The notes beneath the pieces are model-generated. The model was not told the origin of the DNA, searched no databases, and worked only from the letters and a program-made list of their open reading frames with translations. This document shows, piece by piece, positions 35,125 through 45,173 of a stretch of 64,000 nt of DNA; the first letter of the stretch is position 1; the number at the start of each line of letters is the position of its first letter. Source of the DNA: Flavobacteriaceae bacterium UBA4022 (GTDB lineage Bacteria; Bacteroidota; Bacteroidia; Flavobacteriales; Flavobacteriaceae); assembly GCA_002384055.1 (NCBI GenBank), contig DGAU01000014.1:124001-188000 (forward strand), given 5' to 3'. A program made the position numbers and the translations under genes.

Positions 35125-36898
35125 AAAGAAGTTTTTTAAGGGCAGCAACAATATGTGCCCGATCAAAGCCGCACATGTCTTTTAATTCAGCGATGGTCCC
35201 GTGGGGGACAAATACGTCAGGGACACCCAGACAAACCAATTGGTTGTGGTAATCTTCTTGGGCCATGAATTCGGCAATACTGCTGCCAAGTCCACCAATC
35301 AGCGCACCATCTTCTACCGTGATTATGGCGCGATAAGACCGACAGATGGTGTGCAATAAATTTCGGTCTACAGGCTTCAAAAATCGCCAGTCATAATGAC
35401 CAATACGGTCTATGTCTGCAATCTCTGCGATGGCTTGGTTGACCACATGCGCGGCTGGCCCAATACTGAGGATTGCGACATCTGTTCCGTGCTTGAGTTC
35501 AATGTTCTGACCTATTGTGATCCGTTCAAAAGGGACTTGCCATTGTATATTTGACCCTCTACCGCGTGGGTAGCGAATGGCGATTGGCCCTGTGGGTGAG
35601 ACTTGCACGCTGTACATGATATGACGCAATTCCATTTCATTTCTTGGCGCAAAAATGATGAGGTTTGGAATGGTCCGTAAAGAGGACAGATCAAAAACCC
35701 CGTGATGTGTCGCGCCATCTTCACCGACGAGACCTGCCCGATCCAGACAAAATATGACCGGCAAGTTTTGCAGGCAAATGTCATGGATGAGTTGGTCGTA
35801 TGCCCGTTGAAAAAATGTAGCATAAATGGCGCAAAATACTATTTTGCCTTGGGTGGCTAATCCACCGGCAAGGGTCACTGCGTGTTGTTCGGCAATCCCA
35901 ACATCAATGGCGCGATCCGGAAAAGCATCCATCATATACCGCAAAGAAGACCCCGTAGGCATGGCGGGAGTAATCCCGATAATGGACGCATTATGTTGGG
36001 CTAATTCCACAAGGGTATGCCCAAAGACATCTTGAAACTTCGGTGGCATAGCCCCAGTGGGTTTGGCGATGAGCTCACCAGTTTTGGGGTCAAATTTTCC
36101 GGGGGCATGATAGGTGACTTGATGTGCTTCGGCCAAGGGCAACCCTTTGCCTTTTTTAGTCACAACATGTAACACTTTGGGCCCAGAGATGGTTTTTAAC
36201 TGTGTCAAATGATGAATCAGTTGTGTCGTGTCGTGGCCGTCTATAGGGCCGGTATAATGAAAGCTGAGCGCTTCAAATAAATTGTCTTGATCGTTGATGG
36301 CTTCAGGAAGTGCGCGTTTGGTGAGGTATTCTTTAAGGGCGCCAACGCTCGGATCGATGCCAATGGCGTTGTCATTGAGGATGACTAACAAATTGGTTTG
36401 CGTCACTCCGGCATGGTTGAGCGCTTCGAAGGCCATGCCGCTGGCTATGGAGGCATCGCCAACGACAGCAATATGCTGACGCTCATGGTGTCCATCAAGT
36501 GCACTGGCCAAGGCCATACCTAATGCGGCCGAAATAGCGGTGCTGCTGTGGCCAACACCAAAAGTATCGTAAGGGCTTTCACTGCGTTTGGGAAACCCAC
36601 TCAGTCCCCCCAATTGGCGATTAGAATGAAAGGCATTTTTGCGTCCCGTTAGGATTTTATGGCCATAAGCCTGATGGCCGACATCCCAGACCAGGAGGTC
36701 TTCGGGTGTTTGAAAGACATAGTGAAGGGCAATAGTTAATTCGACAACGCCCAGGCTAGCGCCCAAATGACCTTCTTTTATGGCGATGATATCAATAATG
36801 AACTGTCTGATTTCAGACGCTAATTCAGGAAGTTGCTCCAGAGATAACTTGCGCAGATCTGCAGGGGAATCAATATGATCGAGCCAAGAAGAAGTCAT
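35123..36898 (-). CDS. dxs: 1-deoxy-D-xylulose-5-phosphate synthase
   Basis: This thiamine-diphosphate enzyme condenses pyruvate and glyceraldehyde 3-phosphate as the first step of the MEP isoprenoid pathway. It has 591 residues, slightly short but within the family. Visible are VGHSSTAISAALG near 117, the ThDP/Mg block GDASIASG with NDN about 25 residues later, GIAEQHAVTLAGG near 340, and the DRAGLVGEDGATHHG block near 400. A -7 box sits 4 nt before the ATG. It is divergent from tadA with a 67-bp gap. The polyprenyl synthase at 48442 uses downstream products of this pathway. Confidence 0.97.
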   Translation of the reverse strand: MTSSWLDHIDSPADLRKLSLEQLPELASEIRQFIIDIIAIKEGHLGASLGVVELTIALHYVFQTPEDLLVWDVGHQAYGHKILTGRKNAFHSNRQLGGLSGFPKRSESPYDTFGVGHSSTAISAALGMALASALDGHHERQHIAVVGDASIASGMAFEALNHAGVTQTNLLVILNDNAIGIDPSVGALKEYLTKRALPEAINDQDNLFEALSFHYTGPIDGHDTTQLIHHLTQLKTISGPKVLHVVTKKGKGLPLAEAHQVTYHAPGKFDPKTGELIAKPTGAMPPKFQDVFGHTLVELAQHNASIIGITPAMPTGSSLRYMMDAFPDRAIDVGIAEQHAVTLAGGLATQGKIVFCAIYATFFQRAYDQLIHDICLQNLPVIFCLDRAGLVGEDGATHHGVFDLSSLRTIPNLIIFAPRNEMELRHIMYSVQVSPTGPIAIRYPRGRGSNIQWQVPFERITIGQNIELKHGTDVAILSIGPAAHVVNQAIAEIADIDRIGHYDWRFLKPVDRNLLHTICRSYRAIITVEDGALIGGLGSSIAEFMAQEDYHNQLVCLGVPDVFVPHGTIAELKDMCGFDRAHIVAALKKLL

Positions 36899-36902
36899 GC
36901 TT

Positions 36903-36910
36903 CAAAGATA
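36903..36910 (-). promoter_or_regulatory. -7 promoter box abutting the dxs start
   Basis: TATCTTTG on the minus strand, an exact TAnnTTTG match, ends 4 nt before the dxs ATG. Confidence 0.5.
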
Positions 36911-36951
36911 CGTTTATTCGTCTCTGATTATTAAGTAATAGCGGGAATTTG

Positions 36952-36959
36952 TACCTTTC
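36952..36959 (+). promoter_or_regulatory. Possible -7 box abutting the tadA start
   Basis: TACCTTTC matches TAnnTTTG except for the last base and ends 6 nt before the ATG at 36966. Confidence 0.3.
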
Positions 36960-36965
36960 GTCACC

Positions 36966-37415
36966 ATGATCGATCAGACCCAACGGGACCAGTATTTTAT
37001 GCAAAAAGCCTTGGCTGAGGCCAAAGAGGCGCTGCGTAAAGGTGAAATTCCTATAGGGGCAGTCGTTGTGGCTAAGGGCCAAATTATAGCCAGGGCGCAT
37101 AATATGACCGAGGCGCTAAACGATGTCACGGCACACGCCGAAATGCAAGCCATCACTTCAGCCGCCCATTTTATTGGCGGAAAGTACCTCAAAGACTGTA
37201 CATTATATGTGACCATTGAACCTTGCCAGATGTGTGCGGGCGCTTTATATTGGAGTCAAATCAGCGAGGTGGTCTACGGAGCAAGAGATGAGCAGCGGGG
37301 CTGTATCGCTATGGGCACGACCTTACACCCAAAAACAAAATTTACAGGAGGCGTCCATCAGGAGGAGGCGCGCCAACTCATGCTGCGTTTTTTTGAAAAA
37401 CGGCGAAAAAATTGA
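36966..37415 (+). CDS. tadA: tRNA-specific adenosine deaminase (TadA-like)
   Basis: This zinc deaminase converts A34 to inosine in the anticodon of tRNA-Arg(ACG). It has 149 residues. The zinc and catalytic residues are in AHAEMQAI near residue 57 and PCQMCAGAL near 87. The IPIGAVVV strand and the EVVYGARDEQRGC segment near 105 match TadA more closely than guanine or cytosine deaminases. It is divergent from dxs. A terminator belonging to the convergent cold shock gene follows. Confidence 0.9.
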   Translation: MIDQTQRDQYFMQKALAEAKEALRKGEIPIGAVVVAKGQIIARAHNMTEALNDVTAHAEMQAITSAAHFIGGKYLKDCTLYVTIEPCQMCAGALYWSQISEVVYGARDEQRGCIAMGTTLHPKTKFTGGVHQEEARQLMLRFFEKRRKN

Positions 37416-37420
37416 GCCAT

Positions 37421-37453
37421 AAAAAAAACCCCTTAAGCTAGGCTTAAGGGGTT
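37421..37453 (-). terminator. Terminator of the cold shock gene
   Basis: AACCCCTTAAGC pairs with its complement around a TAG loop. The T-run is on the minus strand, 20 bp past the cold shock stop. There is no T-run for tadA on the plus strand. Confidence 0.88.
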
Positions 37454-37474
37454 CAATTCGGTTTTTGAGTATCT

Positions 37475-37672
37475 TTAGTCGTGGATAAGACGCACTTGTG
37501 CGGCAACCATTCCTTTTCTTCCTTCTTCTTCTACATACTCTACTTTGTCTCCTTCATTAAGGGCTTCCCCATTAAGACCGGTTACATGTACGAAAATGTC
37601 TTTTCCGGTATCATCGCAAGTGATGAATCCGTAACCTTTTGATTCGTTGAAAAACTTTACTGTTCCTTCCAT
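37475..37672 (-). CDS. Cold shock protein (CspA family)
   Basis: A 65-residue single-domain RNA/DNA chaperone. The RNP1-like KGYGFITC near residue 12 and RNP2-like DIFVHVTGL near 24 are present, along with the usual EGTVKFFNESKG start. Such genes are usually monocistronic and highly expressed. Here a strong -7 box lies 31 nt upstream and a strong terminator follows. The 31-nt leader is short for a cold-inducible cspA with a structured leader. Confidence 0.96.
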   Translation of the reverse strand: MEGTVKFFNESKGYGFITCDDTGKDIFVHVTGLNGEALNEGDKVEYVEEEGRKGMVAAQVRLIHD

Positions 37673-37703
37673 TGTAATATAAATAAAATAAATTAATAAT
37701 GCG

Positions 37704-37711
37704 CAAAGATA
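37704..37711 (-). promoter_or_regulatory. -7 promoter box of the cold shock gene
   Basis: TATCTTTG on the minus strand, an exact consensus match 31 nt upstream of the ATG. A perfect DnaA-box 9-mer lies 27 nt further upstream (37738-37746). Confidence 0.55.
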
Positions 37712-37767
37712 ATCTATTTAAACTCCGCTCGACGATTTGTGGATAAAATTTTTATAAAATCATAAAA

Positions 37768-38013
37768 TTAACTTTCTGATTTGTTTTTAAATGCCTTCAT
37801 TTTTTTTAAATTTTCAGGGGTCAACATATAGTCTTTTACGTCTTTTTTGCGCCACCGATGATAGACAAAAGCAGGCATCCATACAAAGAAGAGCCCTAAA
37901 ACAGCACTTCCCAAGTATTTTGGCGCAATAACTGGATTCGTGTTTTGAAAATAAAACCCCAGGATGAATAGGGTCATAATGAGGATGAAAATAACATATA
38001 AAAAATACTTCAT
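37768..38013 (-). CDS. Small two-helix membrane protein
   Basis: Family not recognised. An 81-residue protein with hydrophobic segments at about 3-22 and 33-51 and a strongly basic C-terminal tail (RWRKKDVKDY, LKKMKAFKNK). Its start overlaps the stop of the ClC gene by 4 bp, so it is translationally coupled to the channel and may work with it or simply share its transcript. Confidence 0.7.
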   Translation of the reverse strand: MKYFLYVIFILIMTLFILGFYFQNTNPVIAPKYLGSAVLGLFFVWMPAFVYHRWRKKDVKDYMLTPENLKKMKAFKNKSES

Positions 38014-39809
38014 GAGTTTTCAGAAAATTCAATAAGTTGGCGTCGATATACGGTCAATAACTTGGATTTAGACACAAAACCGTAGTATTTACCTTGAGAA
38101 ACCACTGGAAGGTTCCAAGCACCAGTGTCTTGAAATTTTTGCATCACTTCGGTCATGCGGTCGTCTTCCAAATCTACAATACTCAGTGGATTTATCATCA
38201 GATCACGGGCAGTAATTTCTTGATATAGGTCAGTTTGAAACATAACGGGACGCAGGTCATCTAATAAAATAACCCCTTCCAAAACGCCAGAATGAGGGTG
38301 TATTACGGGAAAAATATTACGGTTCGACAGGACTATGGCGTCTTTGACAATCGTCCCTAATGACATATCTGGGTGGAGGCAAATAAAGTTTTGTTCGATG
38401 ACGGTTTTAATTTCCATTAATGTGAGTATGGCATGGTCTTTATCATGGGTAATGAGCTCGCCTTTGCGGCCTAATTCCATGGTATAGACCGAATGTGGGT
38501 GAACGTATTTGGTCAAGGCATAGGCGATCGCGGAGGTCAACATCAATGGGATAAATAGGGCATAACCACCCGTGAGTTCTGCAATCAAAAATATAGCGGT
38601 CAGTGGCGCATGAAGCACACCAGCCATCAGACCAGCCATGCCGACCATGGTAAAGTTGCTTTCTGAGATCTGTTCGGCACTAAATCCTATAGTCTTTAAA
38701 ATGAGCGCCACGGTATACCCCATAATACTACCCATAAACAGCGTGGGGGCAAAAATACCACCAACCCCTCCGGCACCAAAAGTCAATGCGCTAGCGATGA
38801 CTTTGAAAAAAACCAATCCAGCCAAAAGCCCTATAGCCATGTATATGTTGTTGGTGTCGAGCTGAAAAATGTTGTTTTCTAAAGCCAAGGCAGCATTGCC
38901 TTGAACCAAACTATTGATGACCTCAAAACCTTCACCATAAAGCGGAGGAATACAATAAACCAGAGCCCCAATACCCAAACCACCAATCAAAAGACGATAA
39001 TAGGGTGATTGAATGCGCGCAAATTGTTTTTGAATAAATTCGTAGGTGTTGGTAAAATAGATAGAAACCAAACCAGAAACAATTGCTAATATGATATAAA
39101 AAGGGATGTGGGACAACTCAAAAGCATCAACGACCTTAAAGGGCAATAAAATTTCGTTGCCAAAAAAGAAGTATGAGGTGATGATTGCGGTGACTGAAGC
39201 AAGGAGCAGCGGCACCAACGACACTAAAGTAAGGTCTAGGCTGAAGACTTCGACGGCAAATATGATTGCGGCAATTGGGGCTTTAAAAATCGATGAGAGC
39301 GCGCCAGCCGCCGCACAGCCTATGAGCAAAGTTCTGGTGGCCTGATTTAGATGGAGTAGGCGCGCTAAATTTGAACTTATAGCGGCCCCTGTGGCCACAG
39401 TAGGCCCTTCTAAACCCACTGAGCCCCCAAAGCCAACTGTAATAGGCGCAGCAATGAGGCTCCCAAACATCTGGAAACGCTTAATGACCCCTTTTTTCTT
39501 GGCAATAGCGTAAAGGGTTGAAGGAATACCATGACTGATTTTGTGCCGGAGGATATAGTTTATATAAACATAAACTAAGCCAAGGCCAATAAGAGGAAAG
39601 ATAAAGTAAAAGGCACTTTGGTAATCCCGAATCAGTCGCCCTTCGAGAAGATCTTGAATGAGGTAGGTTAAGTTTTTGATCAACACGGCCCCTAGCCCCG
39701 AGATAAGGCCAACCAGAACACTTAATACAAGAACAAATTGTTTTTGGGTCACATGCTTCATGCGCCAAATCAAAAACCGTGTCAGATAGGATTTTCTATG
39801 CGTATCCAT
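38010..39809 (-). CDS. ClC-type chloride transporter with C-terminal CBS domains
   Basis: A 599-residue membrane protein. The ClC core (about 20-440) shows all three selectivity signatures. GSVGLEGPTV near 130 carries the external gating Glu, GAGGVGGIFAPTLFMG near 350 matches the GxFxP motif, and an internal Glu lies in IIFAVEVF near 190. Both glutamates being present suggests a Cl-/H+ exchanger rather than a channel. A pair of CBS domains occupies about 450-590 and likely regulates transport through nucleotides or conformational coupling. It is followed in the same transcript by the 81-residue membrane protein. Confidence 0.93.
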   Translation of the reverse strand: MDTHRKSYLTRFLIWRMKHVTQKQFVLVLSVLVGLISGLGAVLIKNLTYLIQDLLEGRLIRDYQSAFYFIFPLIGLGLVYVYINYILRHKISHGIPSTLYAIAKKKGVIKRFQMFGSLIAAPITVGFGGSVGLEGPTVATGAAISSNLARLLHLNQATRTLLIGCAAAGALSSIFKAPIAAIIFAVEVFSLDLTLVSLVPLLLASVTAIITSYFFFGNEILLPFKVVDAFELSHIPFYIILAIVSGLVSIYFTNTYEFIQKQFARIQSPYYRLLIGGLGIGALVYCIPPLYGEGFEVINSLVQGNAALALENNIFQLDTNNIYMAIGLLAGLVFFKVIASALTFGAGGVGGIFAPTLFMGSIMGYTVALILKTIGFSAEQISESNFTMVGMAGLMAGVLHAPLTAIFLIAELTGGYALFIPLMLTSAIAYALTKYVHPHSVYTMELGRKGELITHDKDHAILTLMEIKTVIEQNFICLHPDMSLGTIVKDAIVLSNRNIFPVIHPHSGVLEGVILLDDLRPVMFQTDLYQEITARDLMINPLSIVDLEDDRMTEVMQKFQDTGAWNLPVVSQGKYYGFVSKSKLLTVYRRQLIEFSENS

Positions 39810-39821
39810 AAGTGATCCGCA

Positions 39822-41576
39822 TTAAGTTGGTAAGTCAAGCTTCAAATGAAGTTCACGCAGCTGATGATGATCGATTGGTGCTGGGGCATCGATCATAACA
39901 TCGCGTCCAGAATTATTTTTTGGAAATGCAATAAAATCACGAATGGTCTCTTGACCACCTAATATGGCGACAAGTCGGTCCAGGCCAAAGGCGATCCCTC
40001 CATGGGGTGGCGCACCGTATTGAAAAGCTTCCATAAGAAAACCAAATTGGGCTTGTGCTTCTTCTGGGCTAAACCCGAGGTAGTCAAACATTTTGCTTTG
40101 GGTCGCTTTGTCATGGATACGGATAGAGCCTCCACCTATTTCATTGCCGTTCAGGACAAGATCGTAAGCGTTCGCCTTAACGGCTCCCGGATCGGTTTGC
40201 AATAATGCCAATTGACCCGGTTTTGGCGCGGTAAATGGGTGGTGCATTGCGTGATAGCGCTGGCTATCTTCATCCCACTCGAGTAATGGGAAATCAACAA
40301 CCCACAATGGCGCAAATTCGTCGGCATTTCTTAAGCCCAAACGCTCCGCAAGTTCCATACGCAAAGCACTAAGCTGGGGGCGCACTTTATGGGCGTCTCC
40401 AGAAAGGATACAGATCAAATCCCCTGCTTTTGCGCCAGTTATTTCGGCCCAAGCGCTCAAATCATCTTCATTATAAAATTTATCTACGGAAGATTTAAAG
40501 CTACCATCTTCTTGACAACGGCAGTATACCATGCCCATAGCACCCACTTGGGGTCTTTTGACCCAATCGATGAGCTGATCGATTTCTTTTCTCGAAAAGG
40601 CATTGCCTGCGGGTACTGCGATCCCAACGACCAATTCCGCGTCGTTAAAGACCTTAAAATCTTTGTGTTGGGCCTGCGCGTTTAGTGTGCCGAATTCCAT
40701 ACCAAACCGAATATCTGGTTTGTCATTACCATAACGCTCCATAGCGTGGTCATAGGTCATGCGCGGAAATTCAGCAATGTTGACACCTCTAATTTCTTGG
40801 AGTAAATGACGGGTGAGGCCTTCAAAAGTTTGTAAAATATCTTCTTGAGTGACAAATGCCATTTCACAATCGATTTGTGTGAATTCTGGCTGTCGATCGG
40901 CACGAAGATCCTCGTCACGAAAACATTTAACGATTTGAAAATACTTGTCCATGCCTCCAACCATAAGGAGTTGCTTGAAGGTTTGTGGCGATTGGGGTAA
41001 GGCATAAAATTGACCTTCATTCATGCGGCTAGGCACGACAAAGTCACGCGCCCCTTCGGGGGTTGACTTAATGAGATAGGGCGTTTCGACCTCTACGAAC
41101 TCCAGTCCAGACAAATAATTTCTCACAGCCATACTGACCTTATGCCTGAAAATAAGATTATCACGAACAGGTTTGCGTCGGATATCTAGATAACGGTATT
41201 TCATGCGCAAATCTTCACCGCCATCGGTTTGGTCTTCTATGGTGAAGGGCGGAGTGAGGGCACTATTGAGTATGGTTAAGGTCGCGACCAAAATCTCGAT
41301 ATCACCTGTCGGGAGTTGCGGGTTTTTAGATTCACGCTCAATGACGAGTCCTTCTACTTGGATGACAAATTCACGTCCAAGTTTACTGGCTACTTCCATG
41401 GATTGGGCAGTGCTGCGGTCCGCATCAAACATGAGTTGCGTGACGCCATAACGGTCACGAAGATCGACCCAAATCATAAATCCTTTATTGCGAATTTTTT
41501 GCACCCAACCAGAAAGAACGACCTTTTGGTTGACGTGATTTAGGCGTAAATCGCCGTTGTTATGGGTTCTGTACAT
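39822..41576 (-). CDS. aspS: Aspartyl-tRNA synthetase
   Basis: This class II synthetase charges tRNA-Asp. It has 584 residues, the bacterial-type length. The N-terminal OB-fold anticodon domain is about 1-105 ([23 protein letters not shown]). Catalytic motif 2 is [20 protein letters not shown] near 215, the bacterial insertion domain is about 290-410, and motif 3 is the [13 protein letters not shown] block near 530. It is 12 bp upstream of the ClC gene and probably co-transcribed with it. Confidence 0.97.
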   Translation of the reverse strand: MYRTHNNGDLRLNHVNQKVVLSGWVQKIRNKGFMIWVDLRDRYGVTQLMFDADRSTAQSMEVASKLGREFVIQVEGLVIERESKNPQLPTGDIEILVATLTILNSALTPPFTIEDQTDGGEDLRMKYRYLDIRRKPVRDNLIFRHKVSMAVRNYLSGLEFVEVETPYLIKSTPEGARDFVVPSRMNEGQFYALPQSPQTFKQLLMVGGMDKYFQIVKCFRDEDLRADRQPEFTQIDCEMAFVTQEDILQTFEGLTRHLLQEIRGVNIAEFPRMTYDHAMERYGNDKPDIRFGMEFGTLNAQAQHKDFKVFNDAELVVGIAVPAGNAFSRKEIDQLIDWVKRPQVGAMGMVYCRCQEDGSFKSSVDKFYNEDDLSAWAEITGAKAGDLICILSGDAHKVRPQLSALRMELAERLGLRNADEFAPLWVVDFPLLEWDEDSQRYHAMHHPFTAPKPGQLALLQTDPGAVKANAYDLVLNGNEIGGGSIRIHDKATQSKMFDYLGFSPEEAQAQFGFLMEAFQYGAPPHGGIAFGLDRLVAILGGQETIRDFIAFPKNNSGRDVMIDAPAPIDHHQLRELHLKLDLPT

Positions 41577-41593
41577 AGTAGTGACGTAAGCGG

Positions 41594-41601
41594 CAAAGTT
41601 A
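41594..41601 (-). promoter_or_regulatory. -7 promoter box of aspS
   Basis: TAACTTTG on the minus strand, an exact TAnnTTTG match, 17 nt upstream of the aspS ATG. Confidence 0.5.
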
Positions 41602-41699
41602 ATAAGAACCAGCCTATTGACATATTTTTTTTAAGGCATAAATAGACCGAGTTTAAGGTTTTAAGTCCTTGCTCGTATGCGGCCTATTTAAGACCAAGA

Positions 41700-44600
41700 C
41701 TAAAACAACCTTTTTAGACGGCCTTTGAACTGATGGATCATGAAATAGAGCACCGGAACGATGATCAGGGTCAAAAAGGTGGCAGCAAGCAAACCATAGA
41801 TAACGGCCCAGGCCAGTGGTCCCCAAAAGATCACATTATCTCCTCCAAAGTAAATATGAGGGTTAAAGTCCGTAAAGAGCGAGAAGAAATCCATATTGAA
41901 TCCTATCGCTAATGGAATTAAGCCCAGTACCGTGGTGATGGCGGTAAGTAAAACCGGCCGCAAACGCGCTTTTCCCGCCTGAATAATGAGTCCTTGGAAG
42001 TCTTTTGTCGGGATGGTTTGCATGTCGTCAAGGTCATGATCTGCCATATATCGATCAACTAAAAGCTGGGTGTAGTCCAGCAAAACGACCCCGTTATTGA
42101 CTACGATTCCAGCCAGGGAAATGATCCCCACCATGGTCATCATGATCACAAATGAGGCGCCTGTAATCAAAATACCACCAAACACCCCAATGAAGCTCAA
42201 GAATATTGCCAGCATGATAATGGTAGGTTTAGAAATAGAATTGAACTGAAAGATCAATAAGAACATGATGAGTCCAAGCCCGGTGAAAAAGGCACCCATC
42301 AAAAAGGACATTTGTTTGTTCTGTTCTTCGATCTGCCCCGTATAGTCGATAGAGACCCCATCGGGCAACGCGGCAAAATTTGCCATTTCTGCCTGAATTT
42401 GACTGACGATTGCACCGGCATCGGTATAGCCGGGAACAAGTGCCGAATAAACGGTGACCACACGTTTGCCATCACGGTGTTTGACCGCGCTAAACGATGA
42501 GGTATTCTTGCGACTGGTCACCGCGGACAACGGAATTTCTTTTAAGCTGCCAGTGGCTTGATCGCGAAAGGTGATGTTTTGATCAAATAAGGCGCTTTTG
42601 TCCTCGCGCTGATCCGCATTAAAACGGACATTAATGTCATAATCTTCACCATCTTGCTTATAAACCCCTGCCTTTTCTCCAAAAATAGACCGGCGCAGTT
42701 GCCGACCAACTTGGCCTGCCGCGACCCCAAGAGCCCCCGCTTTTTCTCGGTCCACATAGATTTCCATAGCGGGCTTGCCTTTGTTGACATCAATTTTAAG
42801 TTCATCGATTCCGGCAATGTTGCGCGCGTTGATGTAGTTGCGCATAATCTCCGCCGTTTGAATCAATTGGTCGTAATCATCGCCTTCAATTTCGATATTA
42901 ATGGGATAGCCTGCTGGGGGACCCGTTGGATCCTTTTCTACAGAAATAGCGACACCTGGGTATTTGCCTTTCAAGCGTTCCTGGATGCGCTTACGCAAGA
43001 CTTCAGTATCTTGTCCCCTGCGGTATTTAAACTCATGCATGGTAGCGGTAATTTTTCCGCGATGGGGCATTTCTGCCGCACTACCGCCATCGGTTTGCGG
43101 ATTTCCAGCACCCTCACCTACTTGCGACACGGCAGCCTCAACCAAGAAGTTGGTCTGCTGATCAAAGAAAGCCGGATCATTGAGCAATGTGTAAACTTGG
43201 TTTTCAATGGCCAAAGTCATGGCGTTAGTTTTTTCAATATCGGTCCCTTGCGGGTACTCTATGTATATGACAATCTGATTGGGCGTATTGTCGGGGAAAA
43301 ATTCCACACTGGTGCGTTGGCTGCCAATCGAGGCGCCGAATAGGCCAAAAACAACAAACAATAGGAGTAATGTTGTACTGAAAAACACGATGGGTTTCCA
43401 GCCTGAAAGGGCAAAGCTTAGAAGACGCTTATAGCGTTCTTCCAACCAAGGGAGCGCGCTCCTTTGAAAAGTGTTCGCCCATTGCTTGATGACGTACTTA
43501 TAAGACCAAAGCAATCCTAAAACAAACAATAATAGCGTCCCGAGGCCACGCATACGACCGCCAAAAAACAGAATCAAAAGCCCAAGACTTCCGACAATGA
43601 GGGTAAGGCGAATCAGGCGCTTACGCGAAATGATGCGATTGTCGATTTCCATAAACTGCGAGACGAGCATCGAATTCATGAATATGGCTACAAATAGCGA
43701 AGAGCCTAAAACCACGGATAGGGTGATGGGAAAAAAGATCATGAATTCACCCATGACACCAGGCCATAGCCCTAAGGGGATGAAAGCGGCCACGGTCGTG
43801 AGCGTCGAAATAATGATGGGGTAGGCGATTTCGCTAATCCCTTTTTTGGCTGCTTTGACCCGAGAAAGACCTTCTTCCTCCATGAGACGGTAGACATTTT
43901 CAACGACCACAATACCATTGTCCACCAACATTCCCAGACCCATAATAAGTCCGAATAAGATCATGGTATTCATGGTATATCCCAACAATTGCAGGATCAT
44001 AAAACTCATAAACATCGACATCGGAATCGCAAATCCGACAAAAAGGGCGTTGCGAAAGCCTAAGAAAAAAGTAAGTACGGTGACCACCAAGATCACCCCA
44101 AAAATAATATTGTTGACCAGATCATCGACCTGGTTGATGGTTTTGGCAGATTGGTCATTGGCGATGGTGATCTCGAGATCTTGAGGAAACACGTTGGCTT
44201 TGGCCTCTTTAATTATGGCTTCTACCTTCTGGGCCGCTTCGACCATGTTTTTGCCCGTCCGTTTTTTGACATCGAGCATCACGACATTGGCACCAAATTC
44301 TCGAGCAAACGTTGTGGTTTCCTTTTCTTTAAAATCAATTGCAGCGATATCTTTAAGATAAACCGTTCCCCCTTGGGTCTTGACGACAAATTCATCGAGT
44401 TGTTCGGGTTGTTCTATTTCACCAATAATCCTGAGGGTACGGCGCTGGCCACTTGAAATCATATTTCCCGCAGAAAGGGTCATATTCCCATTGCGAATCG
44501 CATTCAGGATATCATCAAAACTGACCTTAGCGGCCATCATTTTGTAAATATCTACGGCAATCTCTATTTCGCGGTCTTGTGCACCACGGATGTCTACCTT

Positions 44601-45173
44601 TTTGATTTCGGGGAGATCCTCAATAGCATCTTCGAGGTATTCTGCAAACTCCTTGAGTTTCTGGGTGGGGTAATCCCCTTTGATATTGATATTGCTGATC
44701 GGTGCTTCTTCAGAAAAATTCAAGTCAAAGACATTGGGCTCTACTTTAGCCCCATTGAATGTGGGCCAGTCTTCACTACTTTTTTCACTATCGACTTCAT
44801 CTTTTACCCTTTGTTTGGCCGCTTCTACAGCGATGGATTCGTCAAATTCGACGGTAATGATGCCATAGTCTTCTTGTGAGGTCGAAACGATTTCAACAAC
44901 ATTACTCAGGTTTTTCATGCGGTCCTCTAAGGGATCCACAATAAGCCGTTCGATGTCTTCGGCCGTGTTGCCAGGATATGGCGTGCTGATGTAGATTTTG
45001 GTTTCCTTGATTTCTGGAAACGTTTCTCGGGGCATATTATAGTAGGCCTTTCCGCCCAAGAGCAAAATCATTCCAATCAGAACATAAATAATGGTTTTGT
45101 GGTCAATCGCCCATGAGGCGAGCCCAAATTCCTTATCCAGTTTTTTTTTGCTTTTGTTGGTCCCTTTACTCAT
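41700..45173 (-). CDS. RND efflux transporter permease (HAE1/AcrB-like)
   Basis: A 1157-residue inner-membrane pump. It has the RND plan: a first transmembrane helix near 25-45, a large periplasmic domain (about 50-340), six helices, a second periplasmic domain (about 640-900) and a final helical bundle. The N-terminus is extended by about 20 basic residues. The proton-relay region in helix 4 reads GMLVDNGIVVVENV, where AcrB has two adjacent Asp; the second is Asn here. It is last in the tetR-tolC-adaptor-RND operon and its start overlaps the adaptor stop by 8 bp. The substrate class is not evident. Confidence 0.93.
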   Translation of the reverse strand: MSKGTNKSKKKLDKEFGLASWAIDHKTIIYVLIGMILLLGGKAYYNMPRETFPEIKETKIYISTPYPGNTAEDIERLIVDPLEDRMKNLSNVVEIVSTSQEDYGIITVEFDESIAVEAAKQRVKDEVDSEKSSEDWPTFNGAKVEPNVFDLNFSEEAPISNINIKGDYPTQKLKEFAEYLEDAIEDLPEIKKVDIRGAQDREIEIAVDIYKMMAAKVSFDDILNAIRNGNMTLSAGNMISSGQRRTLRIIGEIEQPEQLDEFVVKTQGGTVYLKDIAAIDFKEKETTTFAREFGANVVMLDVKKRTGKNMVEAAQKVEAIIKEAKANVFPQDLEITIANDQSAKTINQVDDLVNNIIFGVILVVTVLTFFLGFRNALFVGFAIPMSMFMSFMILQLLGYTMNTMILFGLIMGLGMLVDNGIVVVENVYRLMEEEGLSRVKAAKKGISEIAYPIIISTLTTVAAFIPLGLWPGVMGEFMIFFPITLSVVLGSSLFVAIFMNSMLVSQFMEIDNRIISRKRLIRLTLIVGSLGLLILFFGGRMRGLGTLLLFVLGLLWSYKYVIKQWANTFQRSALPWLEERYKRLLSFALSGWKPIVFFSTTLLLLFVVFGLFGASIGSQRTSVEFFPDNTPNQIVIYIEYPQGTDIEKTNAMTLAIENQVYTLLNDPAFFDQQTNFLVEAAVSQVGEGAGNPQTDGGSAAEMPHRGKITATMHEFKYRRGQDTEVLRKRIQERLKGKYPGVAISVEKDPTGPPAGYPINIEIEGDDYDQLIQTAEIMRNYINARNIAGIDELKIDVNKGKPAMEIYVDREKAGALGVAAGQVGRQLRRSIFGEKAGVYKQDGEDYDINVRFNADQREDKSALFDQNITFRDQATGSLKEIPLSAVTSRKNTSSFSAVKHRDGKRVVTVYSALVPGYTDAGAIVSQIQAEMANFAALPDGVSIDYTGQIEEQNKQMSFLMGAFFTGLGLIMFLLIFQFNSISKPTIIMLAIFLSFIGVFGGILITGASFVIMMTMVGIISLAGIVVNNGVVLLDYTQLLVDRYMADHDLDDMQTIPTKDFQGLIIQAGKARLRPVLLTAITTVLGLIPLAIGFNMDFFSLFTDFNPHIYFGGDNVIFWGPLAWAVIYGLLAATFLTLIIVPVLYFMIHQFKGRLKRLF

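Noticed and set aside
42654..43343. 229-codon plus-strand frame inside the RND permease gene
   Set aside because: It is fully antisense to conserved RND coding sequence and has no family similarity.
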